From Bacillus litorisediminis (GTDB taxonomy: Bacteria; Bacillota; Bacilli; Bacillales; JC228): DNA of 60,949 bases. The notes below the pieces were generated by a model. The model had not been told where the DNA came from. It saw nothing but the letters and a program-made list of their open reading frames with translations, and did not search any database. Made by a program: the position numbers and the translations under genes. The stretch lies in the NCBI RefSeq assembly GCF_022808645.1, contig NZ_JAKZKT010000027.1, positions 1 to 60,949 of the forward strand, given 5' to 3'. Below are positions 33,861 through 44,774 of this stretch, in pieces (position 1 is the first letter of the stretch; every line of letters starts with the position of its first letter).

Positions 33861-35309
33861 TTATAAGATTGGAGATAATAACCTAGAGATTGATTCTTTA
33901 AAACGCACCCATTTTGGGCTTTGCTGATACTCTTCAAGTGTAAGTTCGCTAGATACTTTTACGTCCTGTTTAAATGATTTTGTCAGTTTTTGAGCAATTC
34001 CCTTGTCATACAAAAAGGCATTTACCTCAAAATCTAATTTGAAGCTTCTTATATCAATATTCGCTGTTCCAACAGATGATATTTCTTCATCGATGATAAT
34101 GGTTTTGGCATGAATAAAACCATTTTTATAGATATAGACCTTTGCTCCAGCTTTAAGTAATTCACCAATATATGACATCGTTGCCCAATATACAAAAATG
34201 TGGTCTGGTTTATTAGGAATCATAATTTTAACCTCAATGCCAGTTGAACATGCAATTCGAAGGGCATCCAATACACTCGTATCAGGAACGAAATAAGGTG
34301 TTTGGATGAGAACAGACTTTTTGGCTGATAAGATCATTTTAATGAACCCATTTTTTATGTGTTCTAATTCTGAATCAGGTCCGCTTGTAACAATTTGTAT
34401 TCCAACATTCCCTTGAGAAATACCTTCTGGAAAGTGATCTGGATCGTAGGGAATTTTATGGTAATGGGATGTTTGATTCCAATCGAGAATAAACCGAGTC
34501 TGAATGGCATATACAGCTGTACCCTGTATCCTTACATGTGTGTCTCGCCAATATCCAAATTTCGGATCATCCCCCAGATATTCATTGCCAACGTTAAAGC
34601 CTCCTACATATCCTATCTTTCCATCAATGATGATTAACTTGCGATGATTCCGATAATTTAGTCGTAAATTGAAGAAGTGAAATTTGGAGGGGAAAAAGAC
34701 TTCCGCTTCACCACCAGCTTCACGAAACTCTTTGAAAAATCGTTTGGTTAATCCTCTCGAACCCACGTCATCATATAAAACCCGGACTTTAACCCCTTCT
34801 TTTGCCTTCTTCGTTAGAAGGTCTATCAGTTTTTTGCCAAGCTGGTCTTTTTTGATCATATAGTACTCTAAATGGATATGGTCCATTGCCGCTTCGACAT
34901 CCTTAAAAAGCCTGGCAAACTTCTCATGACCATCCGTGAACAATTCAACCGAATTATCTTGAGTTAAGACAGCATTATTGTTAATTAAATTCATAATGAT
35001 TAATTCTCTGCTTTTTCGGGTAGCTCGATTGCAAAATTCAAATTGACGGGAACTAATCTGAGTAAGTTGAGTTCTTATCCTTTTTTCAATTCCAGTCTTT
35101 TTAAGATCTTCCCATTGAAACAGCTGATAACGGCTGAGGTTTTGTCCTAAAAGGAGATACAAGACAAACCCGACTAAAGGAATAAAAAATAAAACCAATA
35201 ACCAGGCCCATGTGGAACTTGGATCTCGTCTCTCACGAAAAATAATAAGAATCGCAAAAAAAATATTTAATACAATAACTAGCCAGAGCACAAAGGAAGT
35301 AATCTGCAT
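33861..35309 (-). CDS. cls: Cardiolipin synthase
   Basis: 482 residues. Two N-terminal membrane segments (about 4-20 and 35-53) are followed by two phospholipase D HKD motifs, HRKLIIIDGKIGYVGG and HAKTIIIDEEISSVGTAN. It joins two phosphatidylglycerol molecules to cardiolipin and glycerol. Length and domain order are normal for ClsA. Confidence 0.95.
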   Translation of the reverse strand: MQITSFVLWLVIVLNIFFAILIIFRERRDPSSTWAWLLVLFFIPLVGFVLYLLLGQNLSRYQLFQWEDLKKTGIEKRIRTQLTQISSRQFEFCNRATRKSRELIIMNLINNNAVLTQDNSVELFTDGHEKFARLFKDVEAAMDHIHLEYYMIKKDQLGKKLIDLLTKKAKEGVKVRVLYDDVGSRGLTKRFFKEFREAGGEAEVFFPSKFHFFNLRLNYRNHRKLIIIDGKIGYVGGFNVGNEYLGDDPKFGYWRDTHVRIQGTAVYAIQTRFILDWNQTSHYHKIPYDPDHFPEGISQGNVGIQIVTSGPDSELEHIKNGFIKMILSAKKSVLIQTPYFVPDTSVLDALRIACSTGIEVKIMIPNKPDHIFVYWATMSYIGELLKAGAKVYIYKNGFIHAKTIIIDEEISSVGTANIDIRSFKLDFEVNAFLYDKGIAQKLTKSFKQDVKVSSELTLEEYQQSPKWVRFKESISRLLSPIL

Positions 35310-35404
35310 AATGAAATCCTCACGAAAATAGCACCTATTTTATTTAATAACAATTTCCGAGCTCTCTAATTCGATCCATAATAGCTCTAGTAACACTTGA
35401 GTAA

Positions 35405-35917
35405 TCAGTATTCAAAGGAGGTAACTGATATTTGCGATCCAATCACAACTTTAATCGGGACTCTGAACCCTTTTTTGATTCCGATAATGGAAATTGGCAG
35501 AATGGGCGTTTCCGTTTTAGATGCTAGGAAAGCAACCCCCTTTTTAGGTTCAACGATTTCTCCGTTATTACATCTTTTTCCTTCTGGAAAAATTCCAAAA
35601 AGCTCGCCATCTTTAATAACTTTTAATGCCTTCCGGACTGGTCTTATGACTACACCGCTAGTCCGGTCCACGGGGATGGCGTAAACATGCGTAAAAAACC
35701 AGTGTGAAAAGCGATTCCGGAAAAGTTCGGCTTTGGCCATAAAATAAACTTTTCTTTTTAAAAGACAAGAAAGAAGAATGGGGTCATAGTTACTTACGTG
35801 ATTAGCAGCAATAATGAATGGATCATTATTCGGTATATGTTCCCATCCAATGATTTCTATCCGAAATTTCAAGCGCATCCATAATTTTGCAATTGGTTTT
35901 AAAGCATAATAGAGCAT
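35405..35917 (-). CDS. plsC: 1-acyl-sn-glycerol-3-phosphate acyltransferase
   Basis: 170 residues. The catalytic H-x4-D is AANHVSNYDP, and the substrate motif is GIFPEGKRCNNG. It acylates lysophosphatidate to phosphatidate. The frame reaches 35944, but GGAGTGG before the ATG at 35917 (MLYYALKPIAKL) is the better start. It lies 95 bp upstream of cls on the same strand, so both phospholipid genes may share a message. Confidence 0.92.
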   Translation of the reverse strand: MLYYALKPIAKLWMRLKFRIEIIGWEHIPNNDPFIIAANHVSNYDPILLSCLLKRKVYFMAKAELFRNRFSHWFFTHVYAIPVDRTSGVVIRPVRKALKVIKDGELFGIFPEGKRCNNGEIVEPKKGVAFLASKTETPILPISIIGIKKGFRVPIKVVIGSQISVTSFEY

Positions 35918-36206
35918 TCGTTCCACTCCACATTTAGAATCCATGTATTATTTTTGGTTATTACTCCACTTTCATACTTGAATTTTCTAATTAACCACGA
36001 TTTATTTAAAAACTGTCCCCTTATTAGCAGGGACTTGATTTCTTTGGAAGCTGATTCTTGTTTCCGTTGAAGATTCCTTTTCCAGATCAAAGATAAACGA
36101 GCCCTCTAGTAAACTCTTGGCCTCCGAATCACTCAGCTGTAATAACACTTAAATTGTTCTAATAAAATGATCTATATATTTCAATAAGACCAAGGAGCTG
36201 TCATGT

Positions 36207-38429
36207 ATGCCTATTTTTTTCAACAAAAAAACGAGAGAATTTCATTTGCAGGCAAAAAATGTCAGCTATATTTTTACTGTGCTGGAAAATAATCAATTGG
36301 GCCATATCTATTACGGCCGCAAGCTTACACATCGGAAATCGTTCTCACACCTATATACAATTCAGAAAAAAACGTATACTGCTGCTGTTTTTGATGATGA
36401 TTTAACCTTCTCCTTGGACACGATTAAACAGGAGTTTCCCTCTTATGGAACCACTGATTTCCGCGAGCCGGCTTTTCAGATTTTGCAGGAGAACGGAAGC
36501 CGTATCACTCAATTCCAATATAATGGCCACAGAATCTTCCCAGGAAAGATAAAACTTGATGGATTACCTGCTACGTATGCAGAACAGGAAAGAGAAGCCA
36601 CTACATTAGAAATTTCCTTACACGATCATTTAATGGATGCTGAAATCATTCTTCAATACACTGTGTTTGAACAATTCAATGCGATTGCCAGAAATGCAAA
36701 ATATATCAATCATGGGAAAGAAAATTTGATACTAACCAGGGCAATGAGTGCAAGTGTCGATTTTTTTGACGCTGATTTTGAAATGATTCATTTATCAGGG
36801 TCCTGGGGCAGAGAACGATATGTGATAACAAGGAAGCTTGCGCCTGGGATACAGAGTATTTCCAGTACGAGAGGAACAGCAAGCGGAACAGGGCATAATC
36901 CGTTTCTTGCATTGAAGCGGCCTGGTACAAATGAACACCAAGGAGAAGTATATGGATTTAGCTTGGTATATAGCGGAAATTTTCTCGCACAGGTGGAAGT
37001 TGACCCTTACGATGTTGCCCGGGTTAGCATAGGAATCAATCCGTTTGATTTTCAGTGGCTCCTTGAAAGTAAACAGAGTTTTCAAACCCCTGAAGTGGTT
37101 TTCGTGTACTCCGACCAAGGGATGAACGGAATGAGTCAAGTCTATCATTCCCTTTACAGGACAAGACTTGCGAAAGGAATATGGCGAGATAAAGAGCGGC
37201 CGGTCTTAATCAATAACTGGGAAGCTACTTATTTCAATTTTAATGAAGAAAAAATCATAGAAATTGCCAGGGTTTCAAAAGAGCTTGGTATCGAATTATT
37301 TGTCTTGGATGACGGCTGGTTTGGTCAGCGTAATAATGCTAAAACTTCTCTTGGGGATTGGGTTGTTAACAAACAGAAGCTTCCAAATGGAATCGCTGGA
37401 CTTGCCAAAAAAATAAATCAATTAGGTCTGTATTTTGGCTTATGGTTTGAACCGGAAATGGTTTCAAAGAACAGTCTGTTATATAAAAAGCATCCCGACT
37501 GGATTATTCAAGTACCGAACAGAAAGCCTTCACAAGGCAGAAATCAGTATGTACTTGATTTTTCCCGTAAGGAAGTAGTCGATTACATCTATTATTCTAT
37601 GGTCAAAATCCTGGGCACAGCCCCTATTTCCTACATTAAATGGGATATGAATCGGTATATGACGGAAATAGGTTCTGTCAATCTTCCTGCAAACCGGCAA
37701 CGTGAGGTTGCACACCGTTATATCTTAGGTGTATACAATTTGTATGAACGGCTAACGTCTGAATTTCCAGACATTCTATTTGAATCATGCGCGGGAGGCG
37801 GAGCACGATTTGACCCTGGTATGCTCTACTATGCCCCGCAAACGTGGACGAGTGATACTACTGATGCGATAGAACGACTTAAAATCCAATACGGAACATC
37901 CATGGTTTATCCCTTAAGTTCAATGTCTGCCCATGTTACAGCTGTTCCCAACCATCAGGTTGGCAGAATTACAAGCATGGAAACAAGAGCAAATGCAGCC
38001 TATTTCGGCATCTTCGGTTATGAACTTGATGTAACAAAAATGTCTTTAGAAGAAAAAGAGAAAATCAAAAAACAAATCGCTTTTTACAAAGAAAATCGCG
38101 GTCTTTTTCAAAAAGGGACCTTTTTCCGACTCCAAAGCCCTTTTGAGAAAGATGGAAATGTGACCAGCTGGATCGTTGTTTCAGAAGACCAAAAGGAGGC
38201 AGCGGCATGCCGCTACCAAATATTAGGCAAACCAAATGCACGCTACGAACGTTTGGTATTAAAAGGATTGCGCAAGGATTATAAATATAAAATTGAAGGG
38301 ATTCCTTGCTTTTTTTACGGCGATGAGTTAATGAATGCAGGAATCTATTTAGATAATGTTGTCCTTGCCGGCAAGCTCCAATATTGTGACTTTACCTCTC
38401 AGATTTTTAAACTATCCTATTTTGAATAA
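36207..38429 (+). CDS. Alpha-galactosidase, glycoside hydrolase family 36
   Basis: 740 residues, no signal peptide, so intracellular. NNWEATYFNFNEEKI and VLDDGWFGQRN are GH36 core motifs. The nucleophile Asp is in YIKWDMNRYMTE and the acid/base Asp in WTSDTTDAIERL. It removes alpha-1,6-galactose from melibiose, raffinose or galactomannan fragments. AAGGAG precedes the ATG; an overlapping ATG five bases earlier is out of frame. No sugar transporter is adjacent. Confidence 0.95.
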   Translation: MPIFFNKKTREFHLQAKNVSYIFTVLENNQLGHIYYGRKLTHRKSFSHLYTIQKKTYTAAVFDDDLTFSLDTIKQEFPSYGTTDFREPAFQILQENGSRITQFQYNGHRIFPGKIKLDGLPATYAEQEREATTLEISLHDHLMDAEIILQYTVFEQFNAIARNAKYINHGKENLILTRAMSASVDFFDADFEMIHLSGSWGRERYVITRKLAPGIQSISSTRGTASGTGHNPFLALKRPGTNEHQGEVYGFSLVYSGNFLAQVEVDPYDVARVSIGINPFDFQWLLESKQSFQTPEVVFVYSDQGMNGMSQVYHSLYRTRLAKGIWRDKERPVLINNWEATYFNFNEEKIIEIARVSKELGIELFVLDDGWFGQRNNAKTSLGDWVVNKQKLPNGIAGLAKKINQLGLYFGLWFEPEMVSKNSLLYKKHPDWIIQVPNRKPSQGRNQYVLDFSRKEVVDYIYYSMVKILGTAPISYIKWDMNRYMTEIGSVNLPANRQREVAHRYILGVYNLYERLTSEFPDILFESCAGGGARFDPGMLYYAPQTWTSDTTDAIERLKIQYGTSMVYPLSSMSAHVTAVPNHQVGRITSMETRANAAYFGIFGYELDVTKMSLEEKEKIKKQIAFYKENRGLFQKGTFFRLQSPFEKDGNVTSWIVVSEDQKEAAACRYQILGKPNARYERLVLKGLRKDYKYKIEGIPCFFYGDELMNAGIYLDNVVLAGKLQYCDFTSQIFKLSYFE

Positions 38430-38668
38430 AACAAAATGCCCGATAATTGGGGAAAAAATACCAGGTTTTTTCTGAATAATCAGTAATATTGTTCTATATC
38501 AAATTTCTATTAATTATGTGAAAATTTCCATATACAGGGTTTTTCCCCTATCAAACGAATGAAAGGAGGTAGTTTGAAAAACTAGATTTGTTTGTACATA
38601 TTTCCTCGTATTTTTTTGTCATTTATTTAGACTCCCTAAAATTCTGATGAACGAAAGGATTGTCGAAA

Positions 38669-39991
38669 ATGAAAAAAACACTAAAAGCTATGATTCCAGC
38701 CGCCCTAGCTATATCCACAATCATGGCAACAACTGCTTATGCTGAACCACAATCCAGGCCAAATGGTCCTTATGTGGAGAATGAGCAAAACATCTCACTT
38801 TCAAGCTATATGAGCAATCAAGAGCTATACGACACCTTAAAAAAGTTAGAGGAATCTTCACAGGGAAAAATGAAGCTTGAAGTAGCTGGATACTCTAATC
38901 AAACTTTGGATGGGTATTCAACGGAAGATACCCAAGGTGATCCACTGTATCTAGTAAAGTTTGGTGATGCTGATCCTAATAAAAAAAGAATCCTGATTAC
39001 CACTCAGATTCATGGAAACGAACAAATTGGAACTGAAGCAGCCATAGATATCATCCAAAAGCTTTCATCAGGCGGGAAAGAGGTAAATGACATCCTTGAT
39101 AAAGTGTCTATATGGATTATGCCGCGTATTAATCCTGAGGGAGCGGACAATCAATATGAAGGTACTTGGTATCCGACCCGATATACACACCAAACGTGGG
39201 ATCCTTTGAAAGTAGAATTGCCTGAAGGTACAGAAGCGCCATGGTATTATAATGCAGACGGCAGTGAACGAGCTCAAAACAATAATGGCCGCATCGTCTA
39301 TGGCATTCCGGGATATGATCAGAATCGCGATTATAATCCAAATCTAGATTTTAAAATTGAGGACTTAAATAAAGATGAGGTAGCCGATTTCTTAAACAAC
39401 CCGGAAACTAATAACAGCAACTACGGCGGATTTTATGTAACAGCAGAAGCAAGAACAGTCACTAGTGTATTTAAAGAATTTAAACCGGATGTTTATGTCG
39501 ATGTCCATCACCGCGGATTTAACACAGTTTCTGATGAAGACGATCGATCCGTTCCAGTGCAGTTAGCGGCCGTTGTAGCTACTGATTCTTATACAGATCC
39601 GTTTACTGGAAAACAGTATGAAGTGGATGATGAAGCATTAAAGCTCGGAAAACAGGTGAATGCCTTATCATATTTAACATTACAAAGAGGCTTCTCCCAT
39701 TTTGGGGCGATTCAAAAATATCCTGACGTAAATCTTCCAGGAACAGCGCTTGGAGCTTTTGCATTAAACGATGCAGCCATCATGTTAATTGAAATTAAAG
39801 GGCAAAGCCAAACATTAGGACAAAAGCAGAGTGGAATGCTTAAAGAAACTGTAAAAGCACCTCTTTATGAAGTATTTAAAGGATTAGCGGATGGTTCCAT
39901 TCATACGATTGATCCGCAAATCTACGACGATATCCCACCATCCTCCAATCGTATTAGCGATCCAACAACAAGAGATGATCAAGGTTTTTAA
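38669..39991 (+). CDS. Secreted M14 zinc carboxypeptidase
   Basis: About 440 residues. A signal peptide ends at TTAYAEP near residue 28. The zinc ligands are H-x-x-E in TQIHGNEQIG and a later His in VYVDVHHRG, with the catalytic Glu in IMLIEIKG. M14 enzymes cut C-terminal residues from peptides or muropeptides. The start at ATG 38669 follows AAAGGA at the right distance; the frame itself opens 9 bp earlier at a TTG. Confidence 0.9.
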   Translation: MKKTLKAMIPAALAISTIMATTAYAEPQSRPNGPYVENEQNISLSSYMSNQELYDTLKKLEESSQGKMKLEVAGYSNQTLDGYSTEDTQGDPLYLVKFGDADPNKKRILITTQIHGNEQIGTEAAIDIIQKLSSGGKEVNDILDKVSIWIMPRINPEGADNQYEGTWYPTRYTHQTWDPLKVELPEGTEAPWYYNADGSERAQNNNGRIVYGIPGYDQNRDYNPNLDFKIEDLNKDEVADFLNNPETNNSNYGGFYVTAEARTVTSVFKEFKPDVYVDVHHRGFNTVSDEDDRSVPVQLAAVVATDSYTDPFTGKQYEVDDEALKLGKQVNALSYLTLQRGFSHFGAIQKYPDVNLPGTALGAFALNDAAIMLIEIKGQSQTLGQKQSGMLKETVKAPLYEVFKGLADGSIHTIDPQIYDDIPPSSNRISDPTTRDDQGF

Positions 39992-40046
39992 GAGTAACTT
40001 AAGGTTTAACTCAGAAGTTTTAGTATGATGACTTTTTTAAATTATA

Positions 40047-40078
40047 AAGAGCCGGTTATTTAGCTGGCTCTTCAATTG
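40047..40078 (+). terminator. Terminator after the M14 gene
   Basis: AAGAGCCGG pairs with CTGGCTCTT with a short loop. It lies between the convergent genes 38669-39991 and 40129-41400. Confidence 0.7.
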
Positions 40079-40128
40079 TTTAATATATCGTTTTTAAAAT
40101 ACTCCCAAATGTTCCGTCTGAAGCTGAC

Positions 40129-41400
40129 TTATAGACCCGTCTCCTTATAAATAGGGGTCTGAATCCTTTTGGAAACCGCTTCTTGTTTCCAAAGCCATTT
40201 TCCAAGTATGATTCCAATTAATCCTATGCCGCACACGATAAATCCACTTGTTTTGATTATAGTGGACGCCCCTATCGTTTGAACTAATATCCCACCTGTA
40301 ATCGGCGCGATGATTACCACAATACTTAACAATGAGTTTGTAATCCCAAAAACACGGCCCACCATCTCCTTAGGAGACTCCTTTTGCAGGGCAAAGTTAA
40401 AAGAGACCATCCATACTCCATTGCCTAGACCAACCACTAATCCAAATAGGGCAGGCAGCCATAATGACATTCCTTCAGTAATAAACCCGGCACCGGCAAA
40501 CCCAATGCCAATCAAGCTCACCCCCCCGCCAATCGCCCAGCCATATTGAATTTTTTTAAACCGATGCATCCACGCAATGGCAATGATCGATCCTACTCCG
40601 GTGGTACTCATCAGCAATCCGAACACTACCGGATCTTCCATATTGAAGGAACGCAATAGAACAGGGAACTGAAAGTCAACAAGCTGTACGCCCATTATTC
40701 CAAAAAAAGCAAAGAGTATCGTATTAAAAATGAATCGGTTTTTCGATACGAATGTCCAGCCTTCCTTCCAAGCTGCCGTAAAACTTTCCTGCTTTTTTTG
40801 CTCCTCTTGCTGTGCATTCTCTTTATTTTCTTTTATATCTCGCATGGTAAACAAAATCAGTCCAGAAGCGACACTGCTGACGGCATTAATCAAGATACAA
40901 ATTTGAGGTGAAAAAAAGGAAACGATAAAGGCTCCAAGCAGAGGACCTACTATTTTTCCGGAGTTATTCACGATTTGGTTATAGGAAGTCGCTTTTAACA
41001 ATTGATCTTCTGTTACCACATGCCGAGTCAATGCTTGAGCAGCTGGGGAACTAATCAGCCCCATCGTTGAACGTAAAAATAAAAGAGGAAGTACCCAATA
41101 AATGTGATCAGCAAAAACCAATAAACCTGTCAAAAGGGCACTGATGAAATCGGACGCCATCATGAGATTCACTTTCCGGTATCGATCTGCCAATACACCA
41201 GCAAATGATCCGAATACTATTCCTGGCAATGCAAAACAAACGGGAATCAAGCCTATTAAAGCAGGATCCGTATTCCACCCATAGGCAACCAGAACGGAAA
41301 TGGCCAAGATATCAAACCAATCGCCATAAATCGAAATAGAGGAAGCAAGAAACAATTTGGTATACGTCTTATTTTTAAAAAGGGGCATAGAACTCTGCAT
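40129..41400 (-). CDS. MFS transporter
   Basis: 423 residues with about 12 membrane segments and the cytoplasmic loop GVLADRYRKVNLMMASD after segment 2. It belongs to the same broad efflux group as the MFS protein at 21968. AGGAGTG precedes the ATG. Substrate unknown, with no helpful neighbour. Confidence 0.88.
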   Translation of the reverse strand: MQSSMPLFKNKTYTKLFLASSISIYGDWFDILAISVLVAYGWNTDPALIGLIPVCFALPGIVFGSFAGVLADRYRKVNLMMASDFISALLTGLLVFADHIYWVLPLLFLRSTMGLISSPAAQALTRHVVTEDQLLKATSYNQIVNNSGKIVGPLLGAFIVSFFSPQICILINAVSSVASGLILFTMRDIKENKENAQQEEQKKQESFTAAWKEGWTFVSKNRFIFNTILFAFFGIMGVQLVDFQFPVLLRSFNMEDPVVFGLLMSTTGVGSIIAIAWMHRFKKIQYGWAIGGGVSLIGIGFAGAGFITEGMSLWLPALFGLVVGLGNGVWMVSFNFALQKESPKEMVGRVFGITNSLLSIVVIIAPITGGILVQTIGASTIIKTSGFIVCGIGLIGIILGKWLWKQEAVSKRIQTPIYKETGL

Positions 41401-41509
41401 TTAAATACACTCCTGTCGTTCATGTTACCCTCATCATATTCCTTACAGAGGAAAGACTGAACCTGCGACAGGTGGAACTTTTATCATCCTGCAGACGGAG
41501 ACCAGATTA

Positions 41510-41540
41510 TAAAAAAATGAGAGGTTTACCCTCTCAATTG
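41510..41540 (-). terminator. Terminator after the Cof-type HAD gene
   Basis: On the minus strand GAGAGG-GTAAA-CCTCTC is followed by ATTTTTTTA. It lies about 70 bp past the stop. Confidence 0.8.
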
Positions 41541-41605
41541 ATTGCAATATATATAGATTCAAACTGGTAAAGCCAGTAATCTATAATATCTTCTACTGCT
41601 CTCTG

Positions 41606-42394
41606 TTACTGTACTAACCCCAATTTTTTTAATCCGTTAAAAATGCCTGAATCTGTTACAGATGATGTTATATGTTTAGCGTATTGAAATAAATCAGGAT
41701 GAGCATTCCCCATCGCAAATCCTTCTCCCACAGATTGCAGCATTTCCTTATCATTCATACCGTCTCCAAATGCAATTGATTGTTCTTTTGGGATATGTAA
41801 GTATTCAAGTACCCTCTTTACTGCAACACCCTTATTCATATTTGTACGAATAATATCATATGCATGCTCAGCCCCTTCAGCATGTACCTGTGAAAGACGA
41901 ATGTTCTCATCTAGTTCATAAAGTGACGCTTGCGAAGAAACAGTTACATTCATCACTGTAATTCCTAAAATTTCATTGATAACCGTGTCAGTAAACAAAG
42001 CATTTTGGGTAAGATCAAATAACTTGTTAAAATTCTGAACTAATGGATGATCTAAAGTAGTAAAATAATTTTTTTCGGAGGTATACAATACCATTTCATG
42101 ATCGTTTTGTTTTGCAATATCTAAAAAACTTTTTACATGTGATGTCTCCATCGGTTCCTCAAGGATCGTTTTATTTTTATACACCGCAAATGCCCCATTA
42201 TAGCCAATAAAGGAATCAATTTGTAATTCATGTGCCAGCTCATTAATTTCGTGCAGCGGACGGCCCGTAGCAATAAATACTTCAATGCCCTTCTTTTTTA
42301 ATTGCAAAATCGCATCCTTTGTAGACTCTGAATAGGTATGGTCAGGTTTTAAAATCGTTCCGTCTATGTCTAGAAATAAAATTTTGTAAGTCAT
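41606..42394 (-). CDS. Cof-type HAD hydrolase
   Basis: 262 residues. Motif I is ILFLDIDGTIL, motif II FIATGRPL, motif III the Lys in NKGVAVKRVLE, and motif IV IAFGDGMNDKEML. The C2B cap places it with Cof/YkrA-type sugar or nucleotide phosphatases. The start is set by AAAGGAG to the ATG at 42394, not the frame end at 42412. Confidence 0.92.
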   Translation of the reverse strand: MTYKILFLDIDGTILKPDHTYSESTKDAILQLKKKGIEVFIATGRPLHEINELAHELQIDSFIGYNGAFAVYKNKTILEEPMETSHVKSFLDIAKQNDHEMVLYTSEKNYFTTLDHPLVQNFNKLFDLTQNALFTDTVINEILGITVMNVTVSSQASLYELDENIRLSQVHAEGAEHAYDIIRTNMNKGVAVKRVLEYLHIPKEQSIAFGDGMNDKEMLQSVGEGFAMGNAHPDLFQYAKHITSSVTDSGIFNGLKKLGLVQ

Positions 42395-42523
42395 ACTGTA
42401 CTCCTTTACCATATCGAGTTTTTCAGACTTTATGCAATTTTGACCAAAGTTAATATCTCATTTTCTTTCGATAATTGGATTTATTTTTTAATTCTTCTAG
42501 TATACCATTTTTCGGGTTTATTG

Positions 42524-42556
42524 AAAAACCAAGAGAGGATTCTCTTGGTTTTTTAA
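42524..42556 (-). terminator. Terminator after arsC
   Basis: AAAAACCAAGAGA pairs with TCTCTTGGTTTTTT across a 3-4 base loop. It ends the ars operon a few bases past the arsC stop. Confidence 0.9.
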
Positions 42557-42562
42557 ATTGAT

Positions 42563-42982
42563 TTACTCCCCAGTTTCTGCAAAGCGTTTAATTCTATCCC
42601 CAATTTCATCACGTACTCGTTGGAAAACAGCCCATTTTTCTTCTTCCGTTCCTTCAGCCTTAGCAGGGTCATCAAAGCCCCAATGTACTCGCTTCACTTT
42701 AGGAGGTGTAACTGGGCATTTATCGGCTGCATCTCCACATAATGTAACGACTAAATCAGCATTATTGAGGATTTCAGGATCAATCATATCAGAGGTTTGA
42801 TTCGAAATATCAATTCCAGCTTCCTTCATCGCTTTAACAGCGTTCGGATTTAATCCATGTGCTTCGATACCTGCACTTCTGACTTCCCATTCATCGCCTA
42901 AATATTTCTTTGCCCAGCCTTCTGCCATTTGGCTTCTGCAAGAGTTCCCTGTACATAAGAAGTAGATTGATTTTTTTGACAT
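42563..42982 (-). CDS. arsC: Thioredoxin-coupled arsenate reductase
   Basis: 139 residues, low-molecular-weight phosphatase fold. The P-loop is [14 protein letters not shown] with Cys10, and the redox pair is in [14 protein letters not shown] (Cys82 and Cys89). It reduces arsenate to arsenite, using thioredoxin. It follows arsB by 23 bp and is preceded by a good AGGAG. Confidence 0.97.
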   Translation of the reverse strand: MSKKSIYFLCTGNSCRSQMAEGWAKKYLGDEWEVRSAGIEAHGLNPNAVKAMKEAGIDISNQTSDMIDPEILNNADLVVTLCGDAADKCPVTPPKVKRVHWGFDDPAKAEGTEEEKWAVFQRVRDEIGDRIKRFAETGE

Positions 42983-43005
42983 GGTGCATTCTCCTTTATG
43001 ATTTA

Positions 43006-44301
43006 TTAAAATATTAATAACCAGATATAAAGGCCAACTAAGGTAATAAATAACGTTGGGATGGTTAAAATAATTCCCGTTTTAAAGTATGTTCCCCACG
43101 AAATTTTAACTCCTTTTTGGGAGAGCACATGCAGCCATAATAAGGTTGCTAATGAACCAATCGGAGTAATCTTTGGACCTAAATCCGATCCAATTACATT
43201 CGCATAAATAAGTGCTTCCCTTATCACACCGCTTGTATTGGTGTCAGCAATGGCTAATGCATCAATCATCACAGTCGGCATATTATTCATTAACGAAGAG
43301 AGCGTAGCTGCTATAAAGCCCATCCCAACAGTTGCCGCAAACAGCCCCTGATCTGCTACAGCTTGGATCCAATCTGCTAAAACGGTGGTTAATCCGACAT
43401 TCCTTAATCCATAAACCACAACGTACATTCCAATAGAGAAAAATACGATACTCCAAGGTGCTCCTTTAATGACTGTACGTGTTTCAACAGCCGGGCTCCT
43501 TCTTGCCATGATAAGAAAGAAAATAGCAATCATGCCTGCTATAAAGGAAACGGGAATACCCAGGAACTCACTGGCGAAATAGCCAACAAGCAGTATCCCT
43601 AATACGAGCCACGAAAGTCGGAACATTTTTTTGTCACGAATAGCTTCGGTTGGCTTCTTTAGGTTAGATAAATCATAGTTCCTTGGTAAGCTTTTACGGA
43701 AAAAAAGATACAAAACTAGAGTACTAGCAATTAGTGAAAAGATATTAGGCACAATCATTCTGGATGCAAACTCAGCAAAGCCAACGCCAAAAAAGTCCGC
43801 CGATACAATATTTACCAGGTTACTTACAACAAGAGGAAGAGACGTCGTATCAGCAATAAACCCGCTCGCCATGATAAATGGAAATACCATTTTTTCACTA
43901 AAATTAAGATTTCGAACCATCGCCAATACAATAGGAGTTAGTATGAGAGCCGCACCATCATTGGCGAACAGCGCAGCCACAACAGCACCTAATAACGTTA
44001 CATAAACAAACATTCTGATGCCATTACCCTTTGCTGCTCTTGCCATATGAAGAGCAGCCCATTCAAAAAAGCCAATTTCATCTAATATCAGTGAAATTAT
44101 AATGATGGCAATGAATGCTAACGTTGCATTCCAAACAATCGAGGTTACGTCTATGACATCATTAAAATCAACGACACCTGCGATAAGTGCTAGTATGGCC
44201 CCTCCACAAGCAGACCATCCGATGGACAAGCCTTTAGGCTGCCATATAACGAAGATAAGTGTTACTATAAAAATCACTGCTGCTACTATTACAGATGTCA
44301 A
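43006..44301 (-). CDS. arsB: Arsenite efflux permease
   Basis: About 431 residues and 12 membrane segments of the ArsB/NhaD superfamily. [20 protein letters not shown] is a highly conserved ArsB segment. The frame can start at TTG 44316 directly after the arsR stop or at TTG 44301; GGGGGT is better placed for the second. It exports arsenite made by ArsC. Confidence 0.93.
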   Translation of the reverse strand: MTSVIVAAVIFIVTLIFVIWQPKGLSIGWSACGGAILALIAGVVDFNDVIDVTSIVWNATLAFIAIIIISLILDEIGFFEWAALHMARAAKGNGIRMFVYVTLLGAVVAALFANDGAALILTPIVLAMVRNLNFSEKMVFPFIMASGFIADTTSLPLVVSNLVNIVSADFFGVGFAEFASRMIVPNIFSLIASTLVLYLFFRKSLPRNYDLSNLKKPTEAIRDKKMFRLSWLVLGILLVGYFASEFLGIPVSFIAGMIAIFFLIMARRSPAVETRTVIKGAPWSIVFFSIGMYVVVYGLRNVGLTTVLADWIQAVADQGLFAATVGMGFIAATLSSLMNNMPTVMIDALAIADTNTSGVIREALIYANVIGSDLGPKITPIGSLATLLWLHVLSQKGVKISWGTYFKTGIILTIPTLFITLVGLYIWLLIF

Positions 44302-44316
44302 TGTATGAACCCCCAA

Positions 44317-44661
44317 CTACTCACAAGAGATACGCAATCCTTGTTTCTCTAGTTCTTGTAATTTAAAATCTTGATTCGGAAGATGCTTCAGAATGTTTTG
44401 GACTAATGGATAGCATTCGCTGCTCTTATTTAATGAATAAATAATCCACTGCCCTCTTCTCGTTTCTTTTACGACTCCTGCATCTTTTAACTTGCGGATA
44501 TGCTGGCTGATTGCAGGCTGGCTTGTCTTAAATATTTCTACAAATTCACAAACACAACAATCATTGGTATCTAACATTTTTACCATCGTTAACCGTGTTT
44601 TATCACCTAACAATTTTAAAATGGATGCTGCTTTTGCTATTTCAACAATTGATTCTTGCAT
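44317..44661 (-). CDS. arsR: ArsR-family arsenic-responsive repressor
   Basis: 114 residues, winged helix. The metalloid site is ELCVC-type: here NDCCVCEFVEIF near residue 33, followed by the recognition helix SQPAISQHIRKL. The start at ATG 44661 follows TGGAGGTG; the frame itself opens at 44685. It represses arsRBC until arsenite or antimonite binds. Confidence 0.95.
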   Translation of the reverse strand: MQESIVEIAKAASILKLLGDKTRLTMVKMLDTNDCCVCEFVEIFKTSQPAISQHIRKLKDAGVVKETRRGQWIIYSLNKSSECYPLVQNILKHLPNQDFKLQELEKQGLRISCE

Positions 44662-44684
44662 GCAAGCACCTCCAAATATCAACA

Positions 44685-44730
44685 TATAATCATTTGCTTA
44701 TATAATACTAAGCTTATATATTTTGTTCAA
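44685..44730 (-). promoter_or_regulatory. arsR promoter and operator
   Basis: Minus-strand -35 TTGAAC (44725-44730) and -10 TATTAT (44702-44707) are 17 bp apart. GCTTATATA occurs twice in direct order (44696-44704 and 44712-44720), and ATATAA-N7-TTATAT forms an inverted pair over the -10. This fits ArsR binding across the promoter. Confidence 0.72.
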
Positions 44731-44741
44731 CTGTGTATAAA

Positions 44742-44762
44742 AAGGAACCCTTAATGGGTTCC
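44742..44762. terminator. Terminator between the MFS gene and the ars promoter
   Basis: AGGAACCC-TTAAT-GGGTTCCT is a perfect stem with A and T tracts on either side. It stops transcripts of the 44775-46046 gene before arsR. Confidence 0.85.
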
Positions 44763-44774
44763 TACTTTTAATAT